A DNA stretch of 23,276 nt from Priapulus caudatus (Eukaryota; Priapulida; Priapulimorpha; Priapulimorphida; Priapulidae), in NCBI RefSeq assembly GCF_000485595.1, contig NW_014577095.1, positions 571,598 to 594,873 on the forward strand. The letters run 5' to 3'. Positions 1 through 20,393 of the stretch are shown here, piece by piece (positions within the stretch are counted from its first letter, which is position 1; every line of letters starts with the position of its first letter). The notes below the pieces were generated by a model. That model was not told where the DNA came from and made no database searches. It saw only the letters and a list, made by a program, of their open reading frames with translations. Both the position numbers and the translations under genes were made by a program.

Positions 1-520
1 TCACTAGGGACTGGCGTTGTATATATATATATATATATATATAATATAATATATATTGTAGCCTGTAGGCGTGTGCAGATAGTGATGAGCGCATGCGTAC
101 GCATATGCACTAGAATTAAACTTAAATTTTAAACAAACAATGATAATTAAGATTTATCAATCAAACTGTTAATAAAATAACAATAAATTGCAGATATAGA
201 CAGGTACAATGCATTACTAGAATAAAAACTTCCCAAACATTTATTTTCAGTTGTTAGCGATTATATACATTTGTGCACTCTTGCAATACATTCATTACAT
301 GGTCCAAGTAGATTTCTGTAGTTTCATTTTTTGCAAGTGTTATGTGACATCATAGATTTCTGTAAAATCAGATCAATAAATCCAAATTAATTTGTATACT
401 CAATTTCCCATTCTTTAGTTCTATATATATATATATATATATATATGTTGTATAATATACTTCATTATTTCTTATATTATTTCTTATATTATACTTCATA
501 TATTGATTATTAAATTAAAT
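1..520. other. AT-rich non-coding flank with two (AT)n tracts
   Basis: No open frame or exon-like segment is visible. It contains two AT dinucleotide tracts (about 19-55 and 421-447). Block A1 (UVSSA exon 6 copy) begins at about 521, so this stretch lies 3' of that minus-strand gene copy and is the natural place for a UVSSA 3' UTR. A possible minus-strand AATAAA (plus-strand tttatt at 240-245) lies about 350 bases beyond the stop region. Its use as a poly(A) signal is inference. Confidence 0.5.
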
Positions 521-3500
521 TACCAATTCATGTAAAACGTGGTAGTTGTCACTCATATATCGCGTTGCCATAAATCAATATATCACCTCACTTGATAGCA
601 TATTGATTTGAGAATTTATCTCTGAACCGCTTGTACTCGAGCGAGTTTAAATCGTTTGCCCGACCTTCTTTATCGCCGAACTGCTCAGCACTTTACGCTC
701 AAGCCGTGATCGGGGCGTATTCGCTATCTCTCTCACGTTCGTTAACTTTGTCTCCTTCGACTTCTTCCCCTTCCCCTTGCCCTTGCCCTTCGCCCTCCGT
801 CCAAGCGTCAGGTCGATGCCCGTGCCCGCCCTCCAGTTCACGCAGCAGCGCCGGTGTCCTGCCACTCGGGCGTCGCGGCGTGGAGTCGTCGCTCCTCCTC
901 GCGCTCGATGCGCGCGCGATCCTCGCGCTCGCGCGCGGCCGGGCGCGTCGACGCACATGCGGCTCGTAACGGCAATGCCTCCTCGCGTGCCAACGGCCGC
1001 GACGCAGCGGCGCGCGGCCGCGGTGCTTCACGGGCTCAAACGCGCCGACGAACGGATCGCGCCGTGTCGCATCGACGACAGCAGCTCCGTTCGAACGTGC
1101 GTCTCGTCCTCGCCGCGATCCAGAAACGGCAAGATCGTGTCGGCGGCTGACGACGCGCCCGCCGGCAGCGGGTTGCTGCCCAGTCGACGAGGTCGACGCC
1201 GAACGAGAGATGTGGCGCTCATCGCAAGTTCTCTCGCCGATGCTGTGTGCGTGGAGACTTGGCACCGTCGACATGCTGCCCGACGACTTCCTCACACATT
1301 TCCTGCGTGCCGGTTTGCCTGCCTGTGGTGGTCGAGCTGTGTATTTAAATATTTGTGCAAGTGTAGCAGTACTCGTTGTAGGGTCGAGTGCACTGTTCTC
1401 CACATGTATTCTAGGCTTCCAGACTTCTTCCGTCACCTGTCGGCTCTTTCGGCTTGAATTCAATCTCGTCTCTGTTGAAATACAAAAAATACAACAGATT
1501 TACAATGTACACCTATTCGACAGCTAAAGAGTATGTCAATGAATACTGTATGTTAAAGCTCTCGCTGCAGCTTTAAGTTCACCTCATATACAGTCACATA
1601 TACAATACAAGTGTACTGTACTGCACGTGCGTGCAGTGTGAGGTCTTGATCGTCCTGCAGCCAGTGTGTTATACAAGCTACATGTAGACTTAAGAAGCGA
1701 TTAACTGCAATTTGAAGAGGTTTACCTTAGGGGTCGCGAATGTCTGCTTCATAACCTTCCTTCTCTCTACCTCTTCAAAATCACCATCATCATCGTCATC
1801 ACTGTCTTCTCCATTTTCTTCCCCGGGCTTCACGCGAAGAATTCGTAGCTCTGCATATTTCTTTCGTGCAGCCTCAATTGCCTGTTTGACGTCAATCGCT
1901 TTCTTCAACATATCCATGTTCTCCAGTCTTTGTGATAACCGTATGAGAAGAAGACAGTAAGGTGATATCATGACATTAACCTCTGCTCAAATTCATCTAC
2001 AAGCCTCACTGTATCACTTAGATTATCTAGATATATACACGGGATTTTTTCACATTTAATTAAAAAATCAAGCAAAAGGGAATCAAAGGGAACCAATAAG
2101 GGAATCAATCTTTACCGTAATCCACTCAGCTACGGCTGGTTGCAGTTTAGTATTCAGCATCTTGAGCAGCTCATCAGCAGTATTGATTATGTCTGTGTTC
2201 GGATTGTTCGTGAATCCCATGGCAACTCGGACTGCCCACGCTGAATGTCAATGCTATATTTGCTCTGCATGCCATGGTGTCTCAGCAGTCTTCTCTCTCT
2301 TCTGATTCCTCCATGTCATCAAGTTCTCTATCCGTGGGCGCCATCTGTATTAGCTTTATTGCTATGACCATCTTTTCAGCCACGGCTGGAACTGTATCCG
2401 CTGCCGCTGAATCATCAGGCGACTCTGTTGAAGTTCTAGACTTCTTCATTGCAACACTTTTGCAGCTCCAGATCACAAGAGTCTTTATTCAGTCCCGATG
2501 GCCCAGGAAGTGGTACATGTCCTCATACATGTTTCACCCATGTGTGGCAAAAGCAAGCTAAAGCGCTGTCCATCTGTGTCAAGCAGCTCTGCACAAATGA
2601 ACAGATATGCAGAATTCAAAGTAATTTTCAACTCCCCACCCACCCAACACTACCCACAGGAGATAGCAATCAGAAAGTGTCAAGTCTACATACTGAGTTT
2701 TCCTAACTATAGCCTTCATCACAAAACCAATGAATATTTTAAGTTGCCTCACATGTCACCACATTGCATTGCTATATAGCTTTATTATTTTATTCTAATA
2801 ACATATGTTTCTCCTAATATTTTCCCATACAATTAAGCGTTCTTGCCTAAAGGACAATACCTGTATCTGTGAATTAGGTCAGTCATTTGTTGAGAAATAA
2901 CTTTTAACTTGTCCCGAAGCATGTTCTCTGTCTGGCGTCGTCGCTCATCTCCCGTTTGTTGTTCACCTATGCTCTGGCTGTGCATGTCTGTGAAGTTAAT
3001 ACCTTTGCATTCTTTGAGATTAGTTGTATCCAACTGGAGTTTTTTGTTAAGCTTCACCATATTCATTCCACTGTATAATGTATAACAAAGGCACTCATAT
3101 TAAGCTGGAGGCAAAGGAAACATCTATTTGACACAGAACTATCACTGTGATAACTGATATTCTTTTAACAGTAGCCACTATACTCTACAAGTTTTTATAA
3201 TCAACGTCATATCTGTATATTATAGATATAATGAATTTTTTTTTTAAATCCAGGATTCTGAGAACTACGTCAATCAAAGGCAGGAACCTCAAGAGCACCT
3301 GTGCACCTAATAGTAGATTTGACGTCAGATCAATGTGGCAGCTGTATGATAGACACAACATAGCTAGACATAATAAGTCGCCAATAATAGTGAGGTGGCA
3401 ACACTGTCTCTCAACTCTACTACACTTCTCTATTACACAATAAAACCGTTCAGCATCCCACACTATGATAGATCACGGCCGGCATAACATCAAATGCAAT

Positions 3501-3980
3501 TACACGACATCCTTACATTCAGTTCCAGAAGATCGAGCCTATGTGTGTAGCCAATCGCTTGCAACGCGTGCATGTGGCGAGAGATGGTCTACACAGGTAT
3601 ACAGCTAGTGGTGATGGAACACTTGCGGGAGTACATACAAGTGAAGATTGAAAAGTGTAGTGACATTTCATACCTGGTGACGGCTGTCAGGCACCGGATC
3701 CTCAGGGTCATGGCAGCTTCCTTTTGGGGCTGGTAAGGGATTCTCACAAGTCAGTCCCCGCACATTGCTCAAGAAAGAATTGGAAATCCTCAATCACCAG
3801 CTCTCGGAATGCATGCGACCTGTTGAACAACTCATCCACGATTTGGAAGGCTGACAGTCGCATTTCTGCACAAACAAAATACATTTTTTAAATGATCCAT
3901 TAATAGGACATAATTATTTATGTGTATATAGTAAAGTGATTTTCTGACCACACAACAAAACTGTAATCATACTCTGTGCA
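521..3980. repeat. Block A1, left copy of a 3.5-kb direct duplication
   Basis: This stretch aligns along its whole length to 5063-8564 (block A2) in the same orientation, introns included. Differences are mostly one- or two-base insertions and deletions. A few intron patches differ more, for example around 3150-3240 versus 7710-7810. The left edge is the shared taccaattca at 521 and 5063, and the right edge is an (AT)n tract in both copies. It carries UVSSA exons 6 to 2 on the minus strand but not exon 1. Confidence 0.93.
588..3865 (-). pseudogene. UVSSA: Broken partial second copy of UVSSA (exons 2-6)
   Basis: Homologues of UVSSA exons 2-6 lie at about 3674-3865, 2861-3070, 2116-2588, 1726-1939 and 588-1471. 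Their lengths differ from the intact copy (5130-9042) by +1, -3, -4, -4 and -20 bases, so the reading frame breaks repeatedly. The C-terminal exon is split over several frames. The splice acceptor before exon 5 is also damaged: the intact copy reads ATAG before GTTATC, and here it reads ATACG. Exon 1 is missing, because the block is joined directly to B1. As written it cannot encode UVSSA. It is either a decayed tandem duplicate or, more likely given the pattern of one-base indels, an unpolished allelic or false duplicate in the assembly. Confidence 0.85.
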
Positions 3981-4004
3981 TATATATATATATATATTAT
4001 ATAT
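3979..4004. repeat. (AT)n tract at the A1/B1 junction
   Basis: A short AT dinucleotide tract marks where the sequence stops matching 8564 and starts matching 10361. Relative to the other copy, the 1.8 kb of block C (8583-10360) is absent exactly here. Confidence 0.85.
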
Positions 4005-8562
<4,558 letters not shown>

Positions 8563-8564
<2 letters not shown>

Positions 8565-8582
8565 TATATATATATATATATA
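8563..8582. repeat. (AT)n tract in UVSSA intron 1
   Basis: An AT dinucleotide run marks the right limit of similarity with block A1. Beyond it the sequence is unique to block C. Confidence 0.85.
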
Positions 8583-9042
8583 TCGCATAGAAGTTATCCC
8601 GTACACACATCAGTGTATCATTATTGCACATGTGCTATCGAGTTCAACTACTGCCACTGGAATGACAACTTTGACGACATGATTTACAAATCGTGGCGAT
8701 AAATACACGTTGACTTCCATTGCAGTATTGGCATTGCCAGTAATGCGGCATGTTACAACAACTTGTCTTATGTTTTATAAATTCTCACATGCGTAACCTG
8801 AACATTATCACAAGTCGCAATATGACAACTAGGCCTATATCAGTATATGACACAAGTAGTGTACCTGAATGTGGTTTCTCAAGCTCAGTCCAAAGTAAGT
8901 GAAACGTATGTTTTACGTTGTCGTCTGACATCCTGCATGTTTTCTTTATTTTTGTCATGACTTCTTGGTCCAGTTTAGGTTCTCCCGAATTAGTAAGTTT
9001 CCCAACACAGAAACTCAGTAGTTGTAAATCTTTAACATCCAT

Positions 9043-9560
9043 GTTACTGTATACTAGTACTACTACTGTACTAGTACTACTAGTACTACTAGTAGTAGTA
9101 CTACTCAGGACAGTAGTTATGATCAGTGACGAGTTGAGTGGTGAGTACCTCGACTGTAATCTATCTTAAGAATACGAACACTGGAAACGAGGAATTGTCG
9201 ATCAACTTTGTCTCTTTACTTATTCGGCATGGTCTCTTAACTTGGAGCTCTTACATGCTAGTAATGTAACGGGAGACCTCAGTGAGTGAGACACCGTCAA
9301 CGAGTGATCGAGTGATTGAGTTTTCAGCAACAAGAATCAGCAAAGGTTCCGTGTGAGTATAGATGGGTAACACGTCTCTTTACCTCCTAAATCCAAAACC
9401 GGTGCAAGGTAAGGTGCGCAGCTAAGAGCGATTGTTGACAGAAGAACATCCCGCTACCTGGTGGTAGGGAAATGAGTGAAAATTCTCGTTTGTAACATGG
9501 CGATGTCTATGTGGCAGTAATCTGTAATCTGTGTGTGTACTGTATGTGTCACTATCAGCC
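9043..9560. promoter_or_regulatory. Putative bidirectional promoter of UVSSA and YIPF4
   Basis: The start codons of UVSSA (minus, 9042) and YIPF4 (plus, 9561) are 518 bases apart and point away from each other, with no other gene between. The interval must hold both 5' UTRs and probably a shared promoter. I see no convincing TATA box. A palindromic ACT/AGT tract at 9052-9107 lies just upstream of the UVSSA start and would be in its 5' UTR or core promoter. The divergent layout is seen directly; shared control is inference. Confidence 0.55.
9052..9107. repeat. Palindromic (ACT/AGT)n tract
   Basis: A run of ACT and AGT triplets in which many sub-stretches are self-complementary (repeated actagt and tagtacta units). 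It lies about 10-65 bases upstream of the UVSSA start codon. Similar tracts recur at 9717-9770 and 10157-10226. Confidence 0.8.
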
Positions 9561-13837
<4,277 letters not shown>

Positions 13838-16425
13838 AACCAATGATGCTGTGTTTTGCAGCACCATGTTGCAACGTGACAGTGATAGAGATAAATCATT
13901 AGCATGTGAGCTGCTTGCCTTGGATGAATCTGTTGCTAGGCAACTGAATGTTAGAGCCCAGGTGATGGTGACAATGACTTTCATCTGTAATGGGGAAGTT
14001 TAGCTCTCAGAGAGCTGGGATTGCCCCTGTATTGGGTCTCTTTATAGGCATTGGCCCTATATTTGCCAGCTGTTTGCCATACTGGTTCTTAAACAACGTT
14101 TTGACTGCTGGGTTCATTTTTAGAACACAGTGGATCCTTTTGGAGAGGAGTACTGTAAGCCCCACATTTGTAGGTATAGCAAAACAAGTTATTGCTATAT
14201 AAATTTATATAGGCTGGTAAGAATGAAATTATTTTTGCAATCGTACACTGATGTGTACAGATATAATAAATTCAGCAACTAACTAATTCAGTACAACATG
14301 TTATGACATAATCTAAATATCTCATGTTTGTTTTCATAGTAATAAGAAAATTAATAGTCATTATAATATACCTTGTAGTTGCCAGTTCTAGGGCATGGTA
14401 ACATTTCATTGAAAAAGCAAATTCTGTTTTTATGCATTACACCCCTCTTGTGAGCAACAAGTAGCAAACTTAAATTCAAATGTTTGCAATAGTGTAAGTG
14501 ACTTGGCTATGTAGTTTTCAGTCAATTTACACTGATGGGGGCTGGTGTATCTACATTAGCTTGCTGGGGGAAACTTCATTTATGGAATCTGGGATTTCAA
14601 ATGTGTTTATAAATCGTGTAATTTTTGTGAATATTATCTATGAATGAATTAAGGTTATCATGGTAAATATTCTAGCTATGATCAATCGCATTCAAAGTAA
14701 TGATTGTCACTTGTTTGCATCTCTATGATATTTACTGGTCTATCCATAACATTATGTATTGTATATGTAAATAATTATGTTTATAGAACAAAGGCATTGG
14801 TCATTTAGTTTTCATCATTTATAAAAGCAGCACAATACAAGCAAAAGTATTGGCTATAACACACAGGTATTTTTTAAATCAGATATTTAGATATCTGTAT
14901 TATTATATTGAACAGTAAATACCAATATGTAGCATAAATAAATCACATTTAAACTAAACTGAGCAACAACGAAAATAAACTTGGGCAATTCACTGCCTTA
15001 CTCGCCAAAATCTTCACTTCAAAGGCAGAAATGTACAGGTAAATTAAAAAAACCATTTAAACGGTCACCGTTTAGCGAATGACCGTTATGTGATCACGGC
15101 AGTTACTATTATCTACACATAAAGCCTGGCGCACACGTTACGGTTTTTCCCGTACGAATTTCCGTGACCGGAGCATACCAAGCTGGTTTGATATCTTGCG
15201 GTAAGAACCGCACGGATAAAATCGGACCGTAGCGTGTGCGGTATTCAACGGGAAAGCCCGGTTACACGGGTACCCGCTACACGTAAATATTCGATCCCAC
15301 TCGATCGATCACTTCGATCGATAAAGATACAATGAGTATGTATACACCTTACAAGTGATCAGACTTTAGTATACGACCTGCGCAAAATGGAATGCGGCAA
15401 AAATAAATGCACATTATAGCATAGTGGGAAATCTTTAGGTGTATAGAGCGCGACAACATTGCAGATCTCAGACCCGAGCGTAATGATGAACATCTACCCG
15501 TCACCTATTTTAGCACAGGCGATAAATGTCTGTAGCAACCAAAATTATTACTCACAACATGTGCATCCAACAATGTAATAGTTCACCTGTAAGCGCTGTC
15601 AAATTACAATCGATTGTTTATGATATGTATTATTGCAAAACGATTACAATGCTCAAGGAAATGTTTCTCTCACCACAAGATGCGTCTCTCTCATCGTGAT
15701 GTCGTTTCACGTACAGAAATCTTTATATCACATAACCTTACATATTTATACCTTATATTTTTTTAGAGAATATATCACGCAGTACATTCAGTGATGTACC
15801 GTATCATTAAAAATGGATAAGAGCCACATCCATACCTGATACCTAGATCCAAGAAACGGTAATACATTAAAATGCGTATTAACGTTAGTCTCGCAATTTG
15901 GTCAGGTTACCTGATACCATCATACTTGAAAGGTAGTGTGAATTGTAGCGTATTTTGCACGAAGGTATCCACACATCGCGCTCGCATTCGACATAGCGGG
16001 GAGATAGGGCCTACGTGGAGGCTTCCCGTGGGTTCTTACACAAATAAAGCAATACAAAATGATAATATCCTATAGAACTGCTTCCTACAGTGAAACCTCT
16101 ATGGCATCATTGTGGACAAAAGTCTCGACCGACATGCTCGTCTGTGTGCTCTACAAAAGAAATTCATCCGATGTCATTAACATCCGACGAGAGGTCAGTA
16201 ACGTACAGAAATGAGTTCAACTCTTTTGCAGTGTGTACTGGTGGGCCTTCTCCAAACCTCTTTAAGGGACATACCAAAATACAGTGAACTAAAAAAGTTA
16301 GTATTTAGTATCCGAAGACTGTAGGGTATATAACGATACTCCAACTTTAATTCAAAAGAGCCTAGAAATTAATGCACGCGGCGCGTTGTTTGAGAACAGA
16401 AGCCACTGCTGCGGTTGTATAGCGA
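13838..16425. other. Intergenic region between convergent YIPF4 and MEMO1 3' ends
   Basis: AT-rich non-coding DNA. The first part is probably YIPF4 3' UTR; an AATAAA lies at 14265-14270, 428 bases after the stop. A minus-strand ATTAAA (plus tttaat at 16346-16351) about 75 bases past the MEMO1 stop is a possible poly(A) signal for that gene. It also holds a small inverted-repeat element (15124-15241) and a segment (about 15850-15912) resembling 9774-9846. The short open frames at 13990-14202, 15872-16075 and 16090-16287 show no recognisable domain and are not called as genes. Confidence 0.6.
15124..15241. mobile_element. Small inverted-repeat (MITE-like) element
   Basis: Left gcgcacacgttacggttttt (from about 15130) is complementary, with mismatches, to the right end accgtagcgtgtgcg at about 15226-15240, over a unit of roughly 115 bases. 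It has no coding capacity. The general look (a cacac end followed by a CG-containing core) recalls the elements at 19231 and 20228 but is not the same sequence. Confidence 0.5.
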
Positions 16426-18425
16426 CTACTGCATGGTGAGAGCTCCGCAGGCGAAGCTGACAGATGAATCATTCAAGCTGGTGCACTGCCGATCCTGCGC
16501 GTACTTGAGGAATCTCAGCGTCGGCTTCTGTTCGTTATCGTTGTTACGACGCAGCGTATTGACGGCCTGCGTAAACGCGACGTAAAAGATGTACAGGAAC
16601 GACTGCTTATATCGCAGTTTAAGAATATAATGGCCTAAATGAAGCGTGATCAGAGAGACGGCTCAATGATACCGTCTTGTATTCCACAGCCCGTATAGAC
16701 TTTTAACTTCACAGCTGCCTCGAACTACTAGAGAGATAGGAAATGTGATTATACACTCATAAATTCAGGGAGGAACAGTTATTTTCGGGACGCCGTATTT
16801 GATCATTTTACTTATCTGGGAACCGAGAGATACTACATAATTTTTTTTGGGAAATCAGAGGCCGAGTTAGAGAAGTTAACCGAGATACGTGAAATCGAAA
16901 TATCGATTTTAATTAACTGGAATTGGAAACTGGGAATTGACACCTCCGTCCACTTTCGTCTATATACTAGCTATAGGCATGCGTGAGAGCATGCGTAGGT
17001 GTACAGGCAGCATTTGAAAAGTATCTATGAGGATTTTACAATCTGTCAAGGCGATTGGGAGGGCCAACAGACATGGGTAGGTCGTATTGAGGCACATATT
17101 TTTCAAACTGAAACAAGTATTGACACTTACGCTGAGTAAAATTCCAATAGGGATTCGCCCACATATGGTGTTTTTATAGGTTTTTAGGTAGTTGTCAAAG
17201 GCAGCTGGATCGAGTTTCTCTATCAAATCCATTCCCTGTAGACATAGATTAAACACAAGTGTTTCTGCGTTGTTCTTATAATAATAACACATTTACTACT
17301 CCAGAACACAAGCACGTACATAACATAGTATATTACTTTCATCATTAACCGTAGCAATGGTATATATTAACATAATAACGTTTCTCTAACACTATACAGA
17401 TATTTGCTACCAAATTTCTCAGTAAGGGTAAATTCTCACCATTCTGTCAAGATGCTCAATGAACTGGTAGATCTCTCCACGGGACTCGTTATAGGGAGTA
17501 TATCCGAATCTCCTGCCTGTTAAACATATAGTTGTATGTGCCTGAATTACGCTATGCTTTATGTCACTCTGATTTTACTAGTTATTTATTAACAACTAAT
17601 AGTGTCTATAATAAAATGCGGAACAAATGATACCGCACTATACTGTCACTGCACTCACCCCAGTGGCAGAAATCTGACGAGATGACAAACAGGTTTTCAG
17701 GATTGGCAAGGTAGGGAGCAAAGATCTCCCCGTACTTCTGCTGACGCGCTAGATTCAGATATCCGACAAACACTGGTACAATAGTGAATGACCCCTCGTA
17801 TCTGCCAGATACAAGTAAATGATTGTAATGAATATATCAGGATCATGTTTGCTCATCCAGGCTTTATAGTATAGAGAATGACCCCTCGTGCCAGGTAAAC
17901 GACGATAACCAACATCTTAGCATCATCATCGACCGCCGATGTTTCTGAGAAAAGGTGGCTTCATTAAACCAGACCTACCCCCATGTCTTTTAAGTGAAAT
18001 TTATTAGATTACGGACTGTGATAACTCGGGGACTAAACTACAAATCCACGTACTCCACTCCACCGGGACCGATCTCGCACAATCCTCGTACATTAATTCT
18101 GGTAATCGATCAAGCAAAGGGGTAACAAAATCCCGATTAGAAAAAGTACCCAAATCGAGCGTTAGAAACCCGTGCAAAATTTGTCTAGAGCAACCTGCGT
18201 GCCCTGCGTGTACGTTGATAATGGCACCATACTATTGATGGGCCTGTTGTCAGAAACGAAGCAAGACTTAACATTAGCCTTAACATTAACTTTTTCTCAT
18301 TAGCACTATCTACCTTTCCATGACTTTTGCGATGAAAGGCAGCTGCATTTCAATGCTGTGTTCCTTTTCGTCTGTGTGGCGTGACACCGTCACAAACAAA
18401 CGAGTCGCTTCGAGTTGTTCATAAA
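16426..18425 (-). CDS. MEMO1: MEMO1, last five exons (N-terminus not in view)
   Basis: Memo family protein, with the fold of class III aromatic-ring dioxygenases; reported as a copper- or iron-binding mediator of cell motility. Exons on the minus strand are 18314-18425, 17659-17801, 17440-17516, 17131-17235 and 16426-16566 (TAG). All borders are GT-AG and the phases agree, giving about 191 codons against 297 in human. Visible family motifs are [38 protein letters not shown] (with the active-site Asp and His), [27 protein letters not shown], and the C-terminal QC of AQDRQC followed by NDSSVSF and GALTMQ. The first exon in view begins in mid-codon at an acceptor (TTACAG), so more exons must lie upstream. 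About 105 N-terminal residues, which would carry the conserved metal-binding histidines, were not found up to 23276. The gene is convergent with YIPF4. Confidence 0.92.
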
Positions 18426-19074
18426 CTGTAATTATAAAGTTGTGAGTCAGGTGTCGTCCGTGAGCAACATTGAGGAATACGCATTGATTAGCTACCAACA
18501 TTTTGCATGTTATTTTCTCGTTACTTTTTGAGTTGCTACCATATGGTCACCGTCCATATTATGCTATATAAGCGTTTGAATGTGTCTGTGACTAACTCAA
18601 GTCTTGTAAAAGTCTCCTTTCATACAATTCCGCTATCGTCCACTCCAATCCTCATATCTTAATAATTATTTTCAGTCTCTGTTCTTCCGCCACGCATCAT
18701 CTTTTATCGTGTCTATGGCGAACTAATCCTATCTCTCGTTCCACTATTTTTCTTGATCTCGCTTTCGATTCCCACCGTTAAATTTCCACCATATCTGAAC
18801 GACTCTACGAAGTCTATATACCGCATCCCTCACATCTTTTACTCTACCGTTAGCGATATTTTCTAACTTACTTATTTAATTATCTAATGTAGTGTAGTAT
18901 AGGCATGGGTTTAGACTGTGGGTAGGCGTCTATAATAGGCAAGTACGTAGGATCATTTGGGGTATCGCCGGCCTATGAGGCGTTTTTACCTAAGCGAAAC
19001 CGGTAAATCGGTTTCCTAAATCACGTGATCAGCGGTTTGGTGAAAGCGCTTTTGTTACATAAAAACAACGCAAG
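18426..19074. other. Non-coding stretch upstream of the visible MEMO1 exons
   Basis: This is presumably MEMO1 intron. I see no exon matching the missing MEMO1 N-terminus on the minus strand. A pyrimidine-rich segment spans about 18610-18860. A small hairpin (gaaaccg/cggtttc, 18996-19015) and a tcacgtga palindrome (19021-19028) lie about 50-80 bases upstream of the ATG at 19075. Confidence 0.5.
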
Positions 19075-19341
19075 ATGGCAGACCAGCGAAATGATTTGCA
19101 GAAGAAATTTATCTTTTTCGTATTGTGTCAGGAGCTAGGTACTAAAACTAGTTCTCAGGCACTCGAAATTTGTAGAAAGTTCTGTAGTAACAATTTATTA
19201 GATGATGTCACCGTTGTAGAGTACCTAAGGGCCGGACACACTAGGCGATTAAATCGGGCGATAAAATCGGGCGACAAAATCGCCCGATTCTATCGCGCGA
19301 GTCGAGTGTTGAACACACTAGGCCGATTAATCGGCGATTAA
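19075..19341 (+). CDS. Unidentified small ORF or possible first exon
   Basis: Frame of 88 codons starting MADQRNDLQKKF in a good start context (AAGATGG). Residues 1-52 (to about 19230) have ordinary protein composition, with FIFFVLCQELGTK and a likely amphipathic SQALEICRKFC stretch. From residue 53 the frame runs into the MITE-like repeat at 19231 and becomes basic and low in information, so the real coding part, if any, ends near 19230. It could be a first exon with its donor near 19217 (GTAGAG), or a chance frame. I do not recognise the family. It lies inside the putative MEMO1 intron on the opposite strand. Confidence 0.3.
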   Translation: MADQRNDLQKKFIFFVLCQELGTKTSSQALEICRKFCSNNLLDDVTVVEYLRAGHTRRLNRAIKSGDKIARFYRASRVLNTLGRLIGD

Positions 19342-19348
19342 ATCGCTC
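19231..19348. mobile_element. MITE-like element(s) with GGACACACTAGGCGATT end
   Basis: Begins gccggacacactaggcgatt and contains a perfect palindrome around atcgggcgac/gtcgcccgat, with the motif acacactaggccgattaatc repeated near 19314. The same terminal motif, in reverse, ends the element at 20393. It has no coding capacity. It looks like a nested pair of short inverted-repeat elements. Confidence 0.65.
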
Positions 19349-19371
19349 GGTGAATAAGTTCCGTGCGATGC

Positions 19372-20095
19372 ATGTGCACGTAGACGTGCTGTGCTGTGCG
19401 TGTGCACGTACACCTGCGTGCCCATTTATGCGTTGCGTGGCGTTGTGTATGTATGCTAAACGAGCGTGCATGCGTGCGTGTGTGCGTGCGTGCGGCGTGG
19501 GCGTGCGTGTGTACAAGTACAGGGCGTTCGTTGCGTCACGTGCGTTCGTGCGTGCGTGCGTGCGTGTTGGCACTTACACGTGCGTACATGCGTGCTTGCG
19601 TGTGTACACGTGCGTTTCGTGCCGTGCGTGCGTGCGTGTGCCACTTACATCGTGCGTAACATGCGTGCTTGCGTGCGTCGTGACGGTACACGTGCGTGGC
19701 GTGCGTGCGTGCGTGCGTGCGTGCGCTGCGTGTGAGCTTACACGTGCGTGCGTGCCGTGTGCACGCTTCACCCTGCCGTGCATGGTGCGTGCGCTACGTG
19801 CACTGCGTGCGTGTGCAGCGAACACGTTCGTGCCGTTGCGTGGCGTGCGTGTGTGCATGTGTGCGTGCGTGCGTGTGTGCATGTGTGCGTGCGTGCGTAC
19901 GTGGTCGTGTGTGTGCAAGGCTACACGTCGTGCGTCGTTGGCCATGCATGGTGCACGTGGACGTGGCGTGACAGTGCGTGTGGCACGTACAGTGCTGCTG
20001 CTGCTTGGCGTTGCGTGCGTGTGCCACGTCACACACGTGCGTGCTGATGTCTGCGTGCGTCGTGCGCACGTACACATGCGTACGTGCCGTGGTGC
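19372..20095. repeat. About 720-bp GTGC/GTGCGT-rich tandem array
   Basis: Degenerate repetition of gtgc, gtgcgt and gtgtgc units with tetranucleotide runs (tgcg)n. A higher-order spacing is visible: a cttaca landmark with similar flanks occurs at 19573, 19644 and 19737 (71 and 93 bases apart, the last unit carrying an enlarged tgcg run). It is very rich in CpG and in alternating purine-pyrimidine, a composition that favours Z-DNA. Long open frames on both strands here (such as 19350-20126, Cys/Arg/Val-rich) come from the repeat and are not genes. Confidence 0.9.
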
Positions 20096-20227
20096 CATCG
20101 CTATTTACATGGACATGACATACTAAACATGAAACATCGCCCTTATTACGTATGAACCAAGTACAGTATCATTGAATAACTCCTGATTGGCTGATGAATT
20201 GCTGCAATCGCGGCGATGTTATCGCCA

Positions 20228-20393
20228 GGCGCGGACACACATAGCGATGAAATATCCGGGCGATAAATCAAAACGTTTGATCTATCGATGAACTCGCGCG
20301 CGCATTGCAAGTGGACACGTATCTAGGCGATTTAAAGGGCGATTCCATCGCCCGATGTAATCGCCGATAATCGCCTAGTGTTGTCCGCGCCGC
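20228..20393. mobile_element. 166-bp MITE-like element, same family as 19231
   Basis: The left end gcgcggacacacatagcgat and the right end atcgcctagtgttgtccgcg are inverted copies with few mismatches. Inside are gggcgat and atcgccc palindromic pieces. The right end is also the inverted counterpart of the 19231 end, so 19231-20393 as a whole has inverted termini around the GTGC array. Confidence 0.7.

Noticed and set aside
631-1527. Several plus- and minus-strand ORFs of 64-254 codons
   Set aside because: These are frame-shifted pieces or antisense shadows of the broken UVSSA exon 6 copy; GC-rich DNA leaves many frames open.
19350-20126. 258-codon plus-strand ORF rich in Cys, Arg, Val and Ala, plus overlapping frames on both strands
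   Set aside because: It is produced by the GTGC-type tandem repeat, which is free of stop codons in several frames on both strands. The composition is that of the repeat, with no domain.
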